Shown one piece after another: positions 17,983 to 27,753 of a DNA stretch of 64,000 bases (positions are counted from its first letter, which is position 1; the number at the start of each line of letters is the position of its first letter). The notes under the pieces are model-generated. The model was given only the letters and a program-made list of their open reading frames with translations. It made no database searches and was not told the DNA's origin. Source of the DNA: Sneathiella limimaris (GTDB lineage: Bacteria > Pseudomonadota > Alphaproteobacteria > Sneathiellales > Sneathiellaceae); assembly GCF_012932565.1 (NCBI RefSeq), contig NZ_JABBYJ010000002.1:124001-188000 (forward strand). The letters run 5' to 3'. Position numbers and translations under genes: made by a program.

Positions 17983-19691
17983 TTCTTTCCACTGATCAGC
18001 GCGTTTGGATTGCGTTCAAGGAACTCCGTCAGGTTTCGGACAGATCGACTCGCGGCTGCAAGCTCGCGAAGCATAACAGACAAGTCATATTTTAGTGGTG
18101 ATCCGTCCGCAATTGTCGAGTTAGCTGTTTCAAACATGGTCGTAGCAGACTGCAAGGCTGTATCAACACGTCGGAGGGCTTTCTGGCCACCTTCGACAGC
18201 TTCGTTAATACGAGGCAAAGTTGTACGGTCAACACTATTGACCACGTTTCCAATTGAGACCGCTACGTTTTGGATCTCTTTGATAGCACTACTTAACTCA
18301 CCGCTTGCAAAAATTTTCTCAAGTCCCTGTGCTGTCGTTACCATTGAATTTGTTAGTGTTTCAATCGGTAACCGCTCAACTTTCTCAACAAGTCTGCTTA
18401 ATGATGTTGTGATTTCCTCAAGCTCCGTTGGAAGGGTCGGCAACTGTTCAAGTTCGGTAATGATTTCAACATATTGACCAGGCCGGTCCGGATATAGATC
18501 CAAATCGACAATCAGTTGGCCTGTCAGGAAATTTGTCGACTTCAAGCGTGCTCTCAATCCCTTTGAAACAAGCGCGGATACGGCTTTATTCCTGAGCTTT
18601 TCACCAATCTTTGTTCTTAGAAGGGCATCACTCCGCCTGTGCACTTTCAGTCTTTGCGGTTCAATATCAATGATTACAGGGATGTAATATTCTCCAGTGT
18701 CTTCATGGATCTCTAAACTGACTTCTCGCACCGAGCCAACTTTAATTCCCTTGAACTCAACCGGAGATCCTACCTCCAGACCGCTAACAGAATTATCGAA
18801 GAAAAGAATATACTTCTTTCTCTCGGTAAATCGGGCATCAGACATCGCCTGTCGGTCCTTGAATAGCTTAAACTCATGCCCAGATTCCGCTATCCGTGAG
18901 TTTTGATCAAATAAGGGAGGAAGGAATTCAATTGCGCCTGACAAAAGAGCCGATAGGCTGTCTGCAGCAACTTCAATCCCCGATGGGGAAATTTGAACGC
19001 CCACTCCCCCAGCATCCCAAAACCGCGTATTTACCTGAATCAGCTCCGTGTAAGGTTCTTCAATAAACGTTACGAGCTCTACAAGCTGCTTGTCCTCCGA
19101 CAAACGGTACCCCAGTATCGTTCCAACTTTCAGACCTTTATAATTTACAGGAGTGCCTCGCTTTACATTGCCAAGCTTCGCCGCTTTTAAAATATACTCC
19201 TTACCGGGTTTTTTAGTTGTCAAAACAGGTGGGGTTGCAAGGCCATTGAAGGAAAACTGTTTTTTTCCTCCCTCACCCGGATCGATCTCCAGGTAAGCAC
19301 CTGATAGCAAAGTTTCTAAACCTGAAATTCCTTCAAGACTAATCGCCGGGGACACGACCCAAAACCGCGCTGTATTCGTCAGATATTTTTCAGCCCATTT
19401 TTGAATCTCGACATAAACGAGAACGCCACGGCGCTCATCAGGGATTTCGATGCGGTCAACCGTACCGATTTTGACATCTCGATACTTCAGCGTTGTGACG
19501 CCAGCCTCAATTCCCTTGGCGTCTGGTAGGAAGATACTGATTTCGGCGCCTTCTTGCAGATAGGACTGTATAATAAGCCAGCCAGCAATACCTATCGCCA
19601 AAAGCGGAATTAACCAAATGCTCAGCAGACCGGCATATCCCGGTTTCACCAATGGCTTTGGCGGCTCGCTCATCTGTGATTGGTCACTCAT
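17979..19691 (-). CDS. pqiB: PqiB, MCE-domain intermembrane transport protein
   Basis: This is a membrane-anchored periplasmic protein of 570 aa (E. coli PqiB is 546 aa). One N-terminal TM helix (about residues 20-43, AGLLSIWLIPLLAIGIAGWL) is followed by three MCE/MlaD domains. Each is recognisable by a GxxVxYxGxxVGxV-type turn: IEAGVTTLKYRDVKIGTVD, VKRGTPVNYKGLKVGTILG and LEVGSPVEFKGIKVGSVRE. A long C-terminal helical region would form the tunnel needle that carries lipids between the membranes. It overlaps pqiA2 by 8 bp and pqiC by 4 bp, so the whole operon is tightly coupled. Confidence 0.92.
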   Translation of the reverse strand: MSDQSQMSEPPKPLVKPGYAGLLSIWLIPLLAIGIAGWLIIQSYLQEGAEISIFLPDAKGIEAGVTTLKYRDVKIGTVDRIEIPDERRGVLVYVEIQKWAEKYLTNTARFWVVSPAISLEGISGLETLLSGAYLEIDPGEGGKKQFSFNGLATPPVLTTKKPGKEYILKAAKLGNVKRGTPVNYKGLKVGTILGYRLSEDKQLVELVTFIEEPYTELIQVNTRFWDAGGVGVQISPSGIEVAADSLSALLSGAIEFLPPLFDQNSRIAESGHEFKLFKDRQAMSDARFTERKKYILFFDNSVSGLEVGSPVEFKGIKVGSVREVSLEIHEDTGEYYIPVIIDIEPQRLKVHRRSDALLRTKIGEKLRNKAVSALVSKGLRARLKSTNFLTGQLIVDLDLYPDRPGQYVEIITELEQLPTLPTELEEITTSLSRLVEKVERLPIETLTNSMVTTAQGLEKIFASGELSSAIKEIQNVAVSIGNVVNSVDRTTLPRINEAVEGGQKALRRVDTALQSATTMFETANSTIADGSPLKYDLSVMLRELAAASRSVRNLTEFLERNPNALISGKK

Positions 19692-20319
19692 GATTAGCTC
19701 TTACCTGTTGGTCCCAGATTAACCTGGGGTCAAATGCATTCGCAGCAAGCATTGTTAAAACGACAACAGCCGCAAACGCCAACGCCCCCGGCCCAACTTC
19801 AATTGTTGCAATCTCGCGAAAGCGGACTAGCGCGATCAATATGGAGATCATGAAAATATCGATCATTGACCACCTGCCAATCCACTCAACGAACCGATAC
19901 AAACGGGTTCTTAGCAACGGAAAATGGTGCGCTCCTTGACGAACACTCAAAGCCAAATATCCAAGTGCAAATATCTTGAATATTGGAACCACAATGCTTG
20001 CGAAGAAAACAACAAATGCAATCCCCCACTGACCCGATAACACTAGCTGATAAACCCCACTCAAGATGGTTTCTTTACTCTCCCGTGCGAAAGAAACCAG
20101 GGTCATTATAGGAAAAATATTAGCCGGTATGTAAAGCAGAAATGCGGCAAGCAAATATGCTCCGCATTTTGCTAAGCTATTGTGTTTACGAAAATAAACC
20201 TCAGCATGACACCTAGGGCAGGCATGATGCCCATGATCAGCATCCACCAGATTGACCACCTGATGGCATACCAAACAGGTCGCCAGCCCTTGTGTAATAC
20301 CCTGTCCAAGCGATCTCAT
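19684..20319 (-). CDS. PqiA-domain membrane protein, second copy
   Basis: This inner-membrane protein (about 211 aa) has one PqiA domain. An N-terminal zinc-ribbon-like segment with two CxxC pairs (CLVCHQVV and CPRCHAEVYFRK) is followed by four hydrophobic helices. E. coli PqiA holds two such domains in one chain of about 417 aa, while here they are two separate genes. I place the start at the ATG whose last bases overlap the stop codon of the upstream PqiA gene (ATGA). An upstream GTG at 20349 would extend it by 10 codons but overlaps the previous gene by 34 bp. Confidence 0.87.
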   Translation of the reverse strand: MRSLGQGITQGLATCLVCHQVVNLVDADHGHHACPRCHAEVYFRKHNSLAKCGAYLLAAFLLYIPANIFPIMTLVSFARESKETILSGVYQLVLSGQWGIAFVVFFASIVVPIFKIFALGYLALSVRQGAHHFPLLRTRLYRFVEWIGRWSMIDIFMISILIALVRFREIATIEVGPGALAFAAVVVLTMLAANAFDPRLIWDQQVRANHE

Positions 20320-20957
20320 GATCGCTCTATTTCTTCTAGGCGTGACCACAGCACCTGAAAATCCAAGTTCGCAAAAGCAAGAACCGTTGCGAGGACCATT
20401 GCCACGATGCCCCCAAGTGAAACCCCAACATCAACTATGGCGAAATCTCCAAGCTTCACATATGCCACCATGATACCGACAATCAGAATTTCGGCCATAG
20501 CCCAAGGCTTTAACAATATTAGACTTCTAACCTGCCAGCGGGCAAACTTCGGAACCAAGCCTATCCTCAATGGCAACAGCAAACTGACCAGAAAGCTTAG
20601 GATTAGAAACGGAGCAACCACACTAACGAACAACACCAACACGCCGAGCGGCCAGTAATCTGTTTGCATGAATCTGATCACGCCATCAATCAGTATATTT
20701 ACCTGCTCATTTCCTTGCATATGGAACCGTAAAATAGGGAAACTATTTGCCACAAAGAAAGAAACTAAGCCGGCTATGGCGAACGCAAGAGAACGATCCA
20801 CATGATACCCCCGCTCCCGATAAAGAACGGCACCACAGCGCGCACAAATAGCCGAATGTTCTCTGTCAATCTTTGACGCTTGATGAATAAGATCGCATTC
20901 AGGGCAAAGGATAAGCTTACTTTTTAGCTCTATAGGCTGAAGTCTCTCTAGGTCCAT
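20316..20957 (-). CDS. pqiA: PqiA-domain membrane protein, first copy
   Basis: This is an inner-membrane PqiA-domain protein of about 213 aa. Zinc-ribbon cysteines lie in LILCPECDLI and ICARCGAVLYR, followed by hydrophobic helices such as LAFAIAGLVSFFVANSFPIL. PqiA is thought to hand lipids to or from the PqiB tunnel. The start is taken at the ATG at 20957 because a strong GGGGGAGG ribosome-binding site sits just upstream. An alternative ATG at 21014 lacks a properly spaced site. It is the first gene of the pqiA-pqiA-pqiB-pqiC operon and is divergent from cysD. Confidence 0.87.
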   Translation of the reverse strand: MDLERLQPIELKSKLILCPECDLIHQASKIDREHSAICARCGAVLYRERGYHVDRSLAFAIAGLVSFFVANSFPILRFHMQGNEQVNILIDGVIRFMQTDYWPLGVLVLFVSVVAPFLILSFLVSLLLPLRIGLVPKFARWQVRSLILLKPWAMAEILIVGIMVAYVKLGDFAIVDVGVSLGGIVAMVLATVLAFANLDFQVLWSRLEEIERS

Positions 20958-21116
20958 ATGCCCTCCCCCGACAGGATGACCAAAATTATATAACGCCCTA
21001 ATCTGAAACATCACCTTACCCCAGACAGATTAGAAGGTCACGATTGTCTTATCTTTCTGGTCTGAGTTTAAAGGAATGTGATAAATATACATTTATTATA
21101 AGTATTACCCAAATTT

Positions 21117-21131
21117 CACAAATATTTTGTG
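21117..21131. promoter_or_regulatory. CACAAA-TAT-TTTGTG palindrome between pqiA and cysD
   Basis: A perfect 6+6 bp inverted repeat with a 3-bp centre lies in the very AT-rich 268-bp region between the divergent pqiA and cysD genes. It has the size of a dimeric regulator operator. The regulator and target gene cannot be assigned. Confidence 0.3.
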
Positions 21132-21225
21132 TTTTATTATATTGATTGTACTTGTTTTCTCTCCTAAATATCTTTAGTCCGAATGATCAAAGTTTTGTAA
21201 TTTAAGTTCTATCGAAGAGATTTTA

Positions 21226-22134
21226 ATGCCTACGGCCACCCTGACACATCTTCGCAAACTCGAAGCAGAGAGCATTCACATCTTCCGTGAAGTCGCTTCC
21301 GAATTTGAAAAGCCAGTGATGCTATATTCCATTGGTAAGGACAGTTCTGTTCTTCTGCATTTGGCGCGCAAAGCATTTTATCCATCACCCATACCTTTTC
21401 CCTTGTTGCACGTAGATACCACTTGGAAATTTCGGGAAATGATCGAATTTCGGGACCGTATGGCCAAAGAGTATGATTTTGATCTGCTTGTTCATATCAA
21501 TCAGGATGGCGTAAAGCAGAACATAGGCCCCTTTTCTCATGGCTCTGCTCTTCATACAGATATCATGAAGACTGAATCTTTGAAGCAGGCTCTTAATCAT
21601 TATAAATTCGATGCCGCGTTTGGCGGCGCTCGTCGGGATGAGGAAGCATCCCGTGCCAAGGAGAGAATTTTCTCATTTAGAACGGAAACCCATCGATGGG
21701 ATCCGAAAAACCAGCGGCCTGAGCTTTGGAACATATACAATTCTCGTGTTCGCTCAGGTGAGAGCATCAGAGCATTTCCTCTCTCTAACTGGACCGAATT
21801 GGATATATGGCAATATATCTACCTTGAGAAAATTCCTATCGTTCCTCTTTACTTTGCCAAGGAACGTCCAGTCGTCGAACGGGATGGTATGTTAATCATG
21901 GTTGATGATGATCGCATGCCACTGGCGGAGAATGAAACTCCGCAGATGAAGTCCGTTCGCTTCAGAACATTGGGATGTTATCCCCTTACAGGTGCCATTG
22001 AATCTACTGCTTCAACCCTCCCCGAAATTATTCAGGAGATGCTAGTCGCCAGAACTTCCGAAAGACAGGGTCGCCTCATTGATAAGGATCAGTCCGGCTC
22101 AATGGAGAAAAAGAAGCAGGAGGGATATTTCTGA
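21226..22134 (+). CDS. cysD: Sulfate adenylyltransferase subunit 2 (CysD)
   Basis: This is the small, catalytic subunit of ATP sulfurylase (302 aa), which forms adenosine 5'-phosphosulfate from ATP and sulfate together with CysN. The PP-loop of the PAPS reductase/CysD family is visible as [33 protein letters not shown] and the C-terminal [16 protein letters not shown] are characteristic of CysD. Its stop overlaps the cysNC start codon (TGATG arrangement), so translation of the two subunits is coupled. A GAAGAGA ribosome-binding site precedes the ATG. Confidence 0.96.
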   Translation: MPTATLTHLRKLEAESIHIFREVASEFEKPVMLYSIGKDSSVLLHLARKAFYPSPIPFPLLHVDTTWKFREMIEFRDRMAKEYDFDLLVHINQDGVKQNIGPFSHGSALHTDIMKTESLKQALNHYKFDAAFGGARRDEEASRAKERIFSFRTETHRWDPKNQRPELWNIYNSRVRSGESIRAFPLSNWTELDIWQYIYLEKIPIVPLYFAKERPVVERDGMLIMVDDDRMPLAENETPQMKSVRFRTLGCYPLTGAIESTASTLPEIIQEMLVARTSERQGRLIDKDQSGSMEKKKQEGYF

Positions 22135-24029
22135 TGAACGAAATTATACAAGCAGACAAAGATATCGCCGCCTACCTGAAAGCACAGGAAGAAAAAGGCA
22201 TGCTTCGCTTCATCACATGCGGCAGCGTTGATGACGGGAAAAGCACACTGATTGGAAGACTGCTATGGGATTCAAAGCTTCTCTTTGAAGATCAACTCGC
22301 CACTTTGGCCAGTGAAAGTAAACGGGTCGGCACTCAAGGCGGCAATCTTGACTACGCCCTTCTTCTTGATGGATTGCAAGCTGAGCGGGAACAAGGCATT
22401 ACAATTGACGTGGCTTATCGATTTTTCGCAACAGATAAGCGCAAATTCATTGTCGCAGACACACCAGGGCATGAGCAATATACGCGGAACATGGTCACGG
22501 GTGCATCTACGGCTGATCTTGCGGTCATACTTATTGACGCCCGTAAAGGCATTTTAACCCAAACCATGCGTCACAGTTTCCTTGTCTCACTTTTGGGAAT
22601 TCGGAACATTATCCTCGCCGTTAACAAGATGGATCTTGTCGACTTTAAAGAGGAGATATTCCTCCAAATCCAACAAGACTATCTCAGCTTTGCTAAAGAC
22701 CTTGGTTTTGAAACCATCACACCAGTTCCTCTCTCTGCTCTGAACGGTGACAATATCATTAAGAGCAGTGAAAACACGCCTTGGTATGAAGGTCCAAGTC
22801 TGCTTGCACACCTTGAAGGCGTTCAGGTCAATGAAGATCTGGCAAGCAAACCATTTCGGATGCCTGTTCAGTGGGTCAACCGGCCCAATCTGGATTTCCG
22901 CGGATTTTCTGGAACGATTGTCAGCGGAACCATTAAAGTTGGTGATGGTATTGTTGAACCCTCCTCCGGCCAAACCAGTACCGTGAAGGAAATTGTTACT
23001 TTTGATGGCAATCTTGACGAGGCTTTCGCTGGTCAGGCAGTTACGATCACACTCAATGATGAAATCGATATTAGCCGTGGTGATGTCCTTTGCGCGCTTC
23101 AGCACCGCCCAGCCACTGCCGACCAGTTTGAAGCCAAGTTGGTTTGGATGAGTGACGAAGCGCTACTCCCAAGCAGGAACTATATTTTAAAGCTTGGGAC
23201 AACAAGCACATCTGCCAGAGTTTCTAATCTCAAGTACAAAATCAACGTAAATACCCTGGAACATACTGCTGCTAAAACTCTCGAGCTCAATGAAATCGGT
23301 GTATGTAACCTCGCATTAGATAAAAGCATCTCATTTGATCCTTACAACGAGAACCGACAGACAGGTTCTTTTATCTTAATTGATCGCTTTACAAATGCGA
23401 CAGTTGGCGCTGGTGTCATAGATTTTGCACTTCGGCGCGCAGAAAATATCCATTGGCAGTCAGTGGATGTTGATAAGAAAGCCCGCTCTGAACAGAAAGG
23501 TCAGAAATCTGCGATCCTGTGGTTTACAGGTCTCTCCGGTTCCGGCAAATCAACGATCGCAAACCAATTGGAAAAGAAACTTCAGGCGTCTGGTAAACAC
23601 ACATATTTGCTGGATGGAGACAATGTCCGTCATGGTCTTAACAAAGATCTCGGTTTTACTGATGCTGACAGGGTGGAAAATATTCGCCGTGTCGGAGAAA
23701 CCGCGAAGCTCTTTGTCGACGCAGGTCTGATCACACTTGTTTCTTTCATTTCACCATTCAGAAGTGAACGGCAAATGGCTCGAGGTCTTGTTGAAACCGA
23801 TGAGTTTATCGAAATCTTTATTGATACGCCTCTCGAGATTTGTGAAGAACGAGATATCAAGGGTCTTTACGCAAAAGCTAGAGCCGGCGAAATCAAGAAT
23901 TTTACAGGAATTGACTCAGCTTATGAGCGCCCAGAAAATGCAGAGATCATAATTGCAGGTGATCAACTCTCCGTGGAAGAAGCTGCAGACCAGATCTTAG
24001 CGTATCTTAAAGAGAACGGATTTATCTAA
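22134..24029 (+). CDS. cysNC: Bifunctional CysN/CysC: ATP sulfurylase GTPase subunit and APS kinase
   Basis: This fusion protein of 631 aa makes PAPS in two steps together with CysD. The N-terminal CysN GTPase part (about residues 1-440) shows the P-loop GSVDDGKS (30-37), DTPGHEQY (from 109) and NKMD (164-167), followed by EF-Tu-like beta-barrel domains. The C-terminal APS kinase (about 455-631) has P-loop GLSGSGKS (466-473), [10 protein letters not shown] and FISPFRSER. The NodQ-like fusion is common in alphaproteobacteria. No cysH, cysG or sulfite reductase is in the window, so the PAPS could feed either cysteine synthesis or sulfation of a metabolite or polysaccharide. A terminator follows. 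Confidence 0.96.
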   Translation: MNEIIQADKDIAAYLKAQEEKGMLRFITCGSVDDGKSTLIGRLLWDSKLLFEDQLATLASESKRVGTQGGNLDYALLLDGLQAEREQGITIDVAYRFFATDKRKFIVADTPGHEQYTRNMVTGASTADLAVILIDARKGILTQTMRHSFLVSLLGIRNIILAVNKMDLVDFKEEIFLQIQQDYLSFAKDLGFETITPVPLSALNGDNIIKSSENTPWYEGPSLLAHLEGVQVNEDLASKPFRMPVQWVNRPNLDFRGFSGTIVSGTIKVGDGIVEPSSGQTSTVKEIVTFDGNLDEAFAGQAVTITLNDEIDISRGDVLCALQHRPATADQFEAKLVWMSDEALLPSRNYILKLGTTSTSARVSNLKYKINVNTLEHTAAKTLELNEIGVCNLALDKSISFDPYNENRQTGSFILIDRFTNATVGAGVIDFALRRAENIHWQSVDVDKKARSEQKGQKSAILWFTGLSGSGKSTIANQLEKKLQASGKHTYLLDGDNVRHGLNKDLGFTDADRVENIRRVGETAKLFVDAGLITLVSFISPFRSERQMARGLVETDEFIEIFIDTPLEICEERDIKGLYAKARAGEIKNFTGIDSAYERPENAEIIIAGDQLSVEEAADQILAYLKENGFI

Positions 24030-24032
24030 AAT

Positions 24033-24064
24033 AAAAAAGGCGGTGAAAATCACCGCCTTTTTTA
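24033..24064. terminator. Bidirectional intrinsic terminator between cysNC and rmlA
   Basis: A long stem, AAAAGGCGGTGA / TCACCGCCTTTT, has a very short loop, A and T tracts on both sides, and lies between convergent genes. Confidence 0.9.
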
Positions 24065-24931
24065 TTTAATCAGCGAATAAAGATACTCGCCGTAGCCGCT
24101 TTTCATGAGCGGCCTGGCCAGTTCTTCCAACTGATCTTCTGTGATATAACCCTTTTCGTAAGCAATTTCTTCAGGACAGGCAATTTTAAGACCCTGCCGT
24201 TTTTCAATAGTTTGAACATAAGAAGAAGCTTCGAGGAGATGATCGTGTGTGCCAGTATCGAGCCAGGCACTACCTCTACCAAGGAATTCCATATGCAATT
24301 GCCCTTGATCTAGGTAAAGCCTATTTAGATCCGTAATTTCAAGCTCTCCGCGTGCACTCGGCTTCAGGTTTTTTGCCAGATCAACGACCTGATTATCATA
24401 GAAATACAAGCCTGTGATTGCAAAATTGGATTTCGGATGTTGTGGCTTTTCCTCAACCCCGATCACTTTGCCAGCGTCATCAAACTCAGCAACGCCATAG
24501 GCTTCTGGGTTGGAAACATGATAGCCAAAAATCGTCGCCCCTTCAGACCGCTCAGCAGCACTTGCTAAAACACGACTAAACTGAGTTGCATAAAAAATAT
24601 TGTCCCCAAGAATAAGTGCCGAGGGGTCATTCCCAACATGCTTTTCGCCAATAATAAAAGCCTGGGCCAAACCATCCGGGGACGGCTGAACTTCATAGGA
24701 AAGATTAATGCCCCATTGAGAACCATCACCGAGCAATCGTATAAACAGGGACTGCTCTTCTGGGGTCGTGATAATCAAGATATCGCGGATGCCTGCTAAC
24801 ATAAGCGTGGTCAAGGGATAGTAGATCATTGGCTTGTCATAAATCGGCATCAATTGTTTGCTGACCCCGAGTGTCAGTGGATGCAACCGTGAGCCGGTTC
24901 CGCCTGCAAGTATGATACCTTTATGTGTCAT
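24062..24931 (-). CDS. rmlA: Glucose-1-phosphate thymidylyltransferase (RmlA)
   Basis: This cytosolic nucleotidyltransferase (289 aa) forms dTDP-glucose from dTTP and glucose 1-phosphate, the first step of dTDP-L-rhamnose synthesis. The signature loop is [16 protein letters not shown], followed by [17 protein letters not shown], and [10 protein letters not shown] and [20 protein letters not shown] are also present. It stands alone here without rmlB, C or D. A GGAGG site precedes the ATG. The 3' end touches the terminator shared with cysNC. Confidence 0.95.
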   Translation of the reverse strand: MTHKGIILAGGTGSRLHPLTLGVSKQLMPIYDKPMIYYPLTTLMLAGIRDILIITTPEEQSLFIRLLGDGSQWGINLSYEVQPSPDGLAQAFIIGEKHVGNDPSALILGDNIFYATQFSRVLASAAERSEGATIFGYHVSNPEAYGVAEFDDAGKVIGVEEKPQHPKSNFAITGLYFYDNQVVDLAKNLKPSARGELEITDLNRLYLDQGQLHMEFLGRGSAWLDTGTHDHLLEASSYVQTIEKRQGLKIACPEEIAYEKGYITEDQLEELARPLMKSGYGEYLYSLIK

Positions 24932-25036
24932 TGTTTCGCCTCCAAGCCCCCAAGCTTTCTTCGAGTTTAGAAAAATAGAAAAAACTGTTCAAACTCTGTA
25001 TCACCAGAGTACAATCATTATGTTTCTATTTAAAGA

Positions 25037-25060
25037 TAAGTTCTTATCGGTAAGTTCTTA
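25037..25060. repeat. Tandem 10-bp direct repeat upstream of the cyclase gene
   Basis: TAAGTTCTTA occurs at 25037-25046 and again at 25051-25060, 14 bp apart, ending 14 bp before the cyclase ATG. Each unit is itself nearly palindromic. It may be a regulator-binding site, or chance in AT-rich DNA. Confidence 0.35.
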
Positions 25061-25074
25061 ATAAATATAAAAGA

Positions 25075-26235
25075 ATGCAATTTGATCAGATTATCGACTG
25101 GATGATGTTTGAAGGGCGGCTGGAAAAAGACGTTCTAAAATTTATTGACCAGTTCTGCCACAAACTTAATGAAAACCATATCCCGGTCACCCGTCTTCGA
25201 ATTGGCTTTAAAACCATTCATCCTCTTCTGGATATCTGGGCTTACATTTGGAGCAAAGAAGAGGGTAAAACTATTGAATGGGGCGGCCAGCATGGTATTC
25301 GGGAAAGTGCAAGCTACTACGGCAGCCCCGCAGAGTGGGTCCACAAACATCAAAAGCCGTTTCGCCGCAGACTGGACCAGCTGGATCCAGAAAAAGACCA
25401 TAACGTCCTCTTTGAACTCGCCGGTGAAAGCCTCATTGACTATTTGATGTTGCCGATGAAATTCACGGACAGCTCCATTCCCGTGATTACTTTTGTTACA
25501 GATGACAAAGAAGGCTTTTCCGAGGAAGCAGTGATTTTCTTGGAAAAGTTATCTTATTATATCGCGCCTATAATTGAGATACATGCCATTCGAAAAATCG
25601 CGGTAACGCTTCTGGACACCTATCTTGGCCATAGGTCCGGCCAAAGAATTATGGAGGGACAGATCCAGCGTGGCGACGGTGAAAAGATCGAAGCTGCAAT
25701 CTGGTTCTGTGACCTCCGCAACTTTACAGCTCTCAGCAGTAATCTTGAAGAAAATGAAATGCTGCAACTCTTAAACACTTACTTCCAAATCCTTGGAGAC
25801 AGCATCTCGGAGCAAAAAGGAGAGATCCTCAAGTTCATTGGCGACGCGGTCCTTGCTGTTTTTCCAACGACCAAGCGACGCTCTCGTGAAACCGTGTGCA
25901 AGGCGGCGTATAAAGCAGCACAATCTGCCTTACGGAAAATGGAAGAATTACAGATCGAAGACCCTGAAAACCATGAGGCACTCAAATTCGGTATTGGCTT
26001 GCATTTTGGAGAAGCAAAATACGGAAATATCGGTAGTACCAACCGGTTGGATTTTACTATTATCGGAAATGCCGTAAATCTTGCTTCCAGAATTGAGGCT
26101 TTGACCAAAACAGAGGAACAAAACCTGCTCTATTCAGAAGTCTTCGCCAACAGCCTTGATATCCCATCCGAGAAACTAGGCATGTATGAGCTAAAAGGAA
26201 TTAAGAAACCGCAAGCGGTTTACCATCCTCTCTAG
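25075..26235 (+). CDS. Class III adenylate/guanylate cyclase
   Basis: This soluble protein (386 aa) makes a cyclic nucleotide, probably cAMP. The C-terminal cyclase domain (about residues 200-386) has metal-binding D213 in FCDLRNF and D257 in FIGDAVLAVF. K253 and D326 sit at the purine-specifying positions and favour ATP, and N335 and R339 (NAVNLASRIE) are the transition-state residues. All six expected catalytic positions are intact. The N-terminal 190 residues lack TM segments and look like a GAF-like or related sensor module, matching a group of alphaproteobacterial cyclases. The start has no clear ribosome-binding site. The gene overlaps the convergent cyclodeaminase gene by 4 bp. Confidence 0.88.
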   Translation: MQFDQIIDWMMFEGRLEKDVLKFIDQFCHKLNENHIPVTRLRIGFKTIHPLLDIWAYIWSKEEGKTIEWGGQHGIRESASYYGSPAEWVHKHQKPFRRRLDQLDPEKDHNVLFELAGESLIDYLMLPMKFTDSSIPVITFVTDDKEGFSEEAVIFLEKLSYYIAPIIEIHAIRKIAVTLLDTYLGHRSGQRIMEGQIQRGDGEKIEAAIWFCDLRNFTALSSNLEENEMLQLLNTYFQILGDSISEQKGEILKFIGDAVLAVFPTTKRRSRETVCKAAYKAAQSALRKMEELQIEDPENHEALKFGIGLHFGEAKYGNIGSTNRLDFTIIGNAVNLASRIEALTKTEEQNLLYSEVFANSLDIPSEKLGMYELKGIKKPQAVYHPL

Positions 26236-27164
26236 CTAGCCATTTTCTTGACGATCATGGCCCCCGTCATCAAATCCAAATGGGCGCCACCACCGTTCTT
26301 GAATACGGTAATATCCTCATGAGATTGCCGACCGACAACTCCATTACAAAGATCCGAAAAATCTGCAATCACATCACTTTCGGCGATCACGCCTTCGGAC
26401 ATAGGGAGCATCAATTCTCCAATTTCACCGATGGTCGTTTCCCGCGCATCGACAAACAGCTTACACTTCTGCATAAGATCATTATCAGCTTCACGCATGT
26501 CTGGCCGGTATGCACCGATCAGATCCACATGCGTTCCAGGCTGAACCCACTCCCCTTTCAGGATCGGATCTTTTGCCATTGTGGCAGTTGAGATAATATC
26601 TGCGGCCCTGACCGCATCCTCTAGATCCATAGCGACTTCGACCTGAAAGCCTTCACCACTCAATTCCTGGGCTAAAGCGGTTGCTTTCTCAGTTGTTCGG
26701 TTCCAGATCGTAAATTTCTCAAGAGTTGGGAAGATCTCCCGATATGCCTGTAGAAGAGATTTGGCGACAGTGCCCGCCCCGATAACGAGGTAAGACTTAA
26801 CATCAGGGCGTGCAAGTATCCTTGCCCCGAGCACACTATCACCGGCAGTTTTCCACTTTGTCACTAGCGGCCCATCCACAACAGATTTGAGGGCGCCATT
26901 CTCGCTATCAAAAATGAACATAGCGCCTTGCACAGACGGCTCCGGAGGTGATTTAGACGCATTTTCTGGAAACACAGTCACAGACTTTAAGGCGATTCCG
27001 ACGCCATCAATCCAAGCACCACGGGAAAGAAGGCTTTTATCTTCCTTCGTCAGGAGCAAATCACCAATTTCTGCCTTGGCGAGTTTATGGCCCGCTTCAA
27101 GCGCATCGGCTGTTTCCGTCCAAGTTAGTTTTGAATCTGCTTCTTCAAAGGAAATAAACTGCAT
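26232..27164 (-). CDS. Ornithine cyclodeaminase / mu-crystallin family protein
   Basis: This NAD(P)-binding protein (310 aa) belongs to the family that includes ornithine cyclodeaminase, alanine dehydrogenase AlaDH and ketimine reductases. The Rossmann motif is YLVIGAGTVAKSLLQAY, followed by FTIWNRTTEKA and a ISTATMAKDPIL segment. The typical GVVGRQSHEDITVFKNGGGAHLD ending is seen in two parts. The family acts on amino acids or cyclic imines in the cytosol, and the specific reaction cannot be chosen. It lies 69 bp downstream of the YHS gene on the same strand. Confidence 0.85.
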   Translation of the reverse strand: MQFISFEEADSKLTWTETADALEAGHKLAKAEIGDLLLTKEDKSLLSRGAWIDGVGIALKSVTVFPENASKSPPEPSVQGAMFIFDSENGALKSVVDGPLVTKWKTAGDSVLGARILARPDVKSYLVIGAGTVAKSLLQAYREIFPTLEKFTIWNRTTEKATALAQELSGEGFQVEVAMDLEDAVRAADIISTATMAKDPILKGEWVQPGTHVDLIGAYRPDMREADNDLMQKCKLFVDARETTIGEIGELMLPMSEGVIAESDVIADFSDLCNGVVGRQSHEDITVFKNGGGAHLDLMTGAMIVKKMAS

Positions 27165-27233
27165 CTGTCACCCATTCATTCTGATTGCCGGAGAGCCTAA
27201 TCAGATCATAAGGCGAGGGCAAGGTGAACACGG

Positions 27234-27683
27234 CTATTTTTTCGCTAGATAGTCCTGCCAATGCCGATTGGCGTCTTCAATTCGGGCCGCGATGCCAGTA
27301 CGCACCCATCTGTCTTTTCCTTCTTGATGACCGAAGAAATACAGCTTTTTCTCGTGAATGAGCCAGACTCCAGGATCAATATCCGCGATATTCCCCAGAC
27401 TCATCTGATTGGAACAATATCCGCCATACTGAGGAGCATATTGTTCAGGGTTCAGAGCAAAAAGGTCTCGGCTCTCTTTGTCAGCAAAATACCAGTCCGC
27501 ATTTTTGTATCGGAAATGGAAAGCCTCTGCCCCTTCTGTTGATCGGCCAGCTTGAAAATATCCGGTAGCATCATGTCCATGCAGAGCAGTATCGTCGAAA
27601 TACCCAGTGTTTATTTCGTCAAAAGCAAACACAGGGGTCGAAAAGATCATCGCCACAAACAAGATCAACAAACGAAGAGGCAT
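27234..27683 (-). CDS. Exported YHS-domain protein
   Basis: This is a small secreted or periplasmic protein of 149 aa. An N-terminal signal peptide (MPLRLLILFVAMIFSTPVFA) ends at an AFA-type cleavage site. The mature part contains a YHS-like domain, with HDATGYFQAGRSTEGAEAFHF, then YKNADWYFADKESRDLFALNPEQYAPQYGGYCSN read in parts. YHS domains are often metal-associated. Homologues in alphaproteobacteria are annotated only by domain, so I give no function. A GGAG ribosome-binding site precedes the ATG. It is followed by the cyclodeaminase-family gene, and metH is 70 bp upstream on the same strand. Confidence 0.82.
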   Translation of the reverse strand: MPLRLLILFVAMIFSTPVFAFDEINTGYFDDTALHGHDATGYFQAGRSTEGAEAFHFRYKNADWYFADKESRDLFALNPEQYAPQYGGYCSNQMSLGNIADIDPGVWLIHEKKLYFFGHQEGKDRWVRTGIAARIEDANRHWQDYLAKK

Positions 27684-27753
27684 TTTCTATTACTCCTACT
27701 GGTTTAAGAACAGAGTTACAGAAAAATGCCTCAGACGTGAAATCACGTTGTCG

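Noticed and set aside
27734-27747. Hairpin ACGTGA/TCACGT just after the metH stop codon
   Set aside because: Short stem and no T tract directly after it, so I do not call a terminator.
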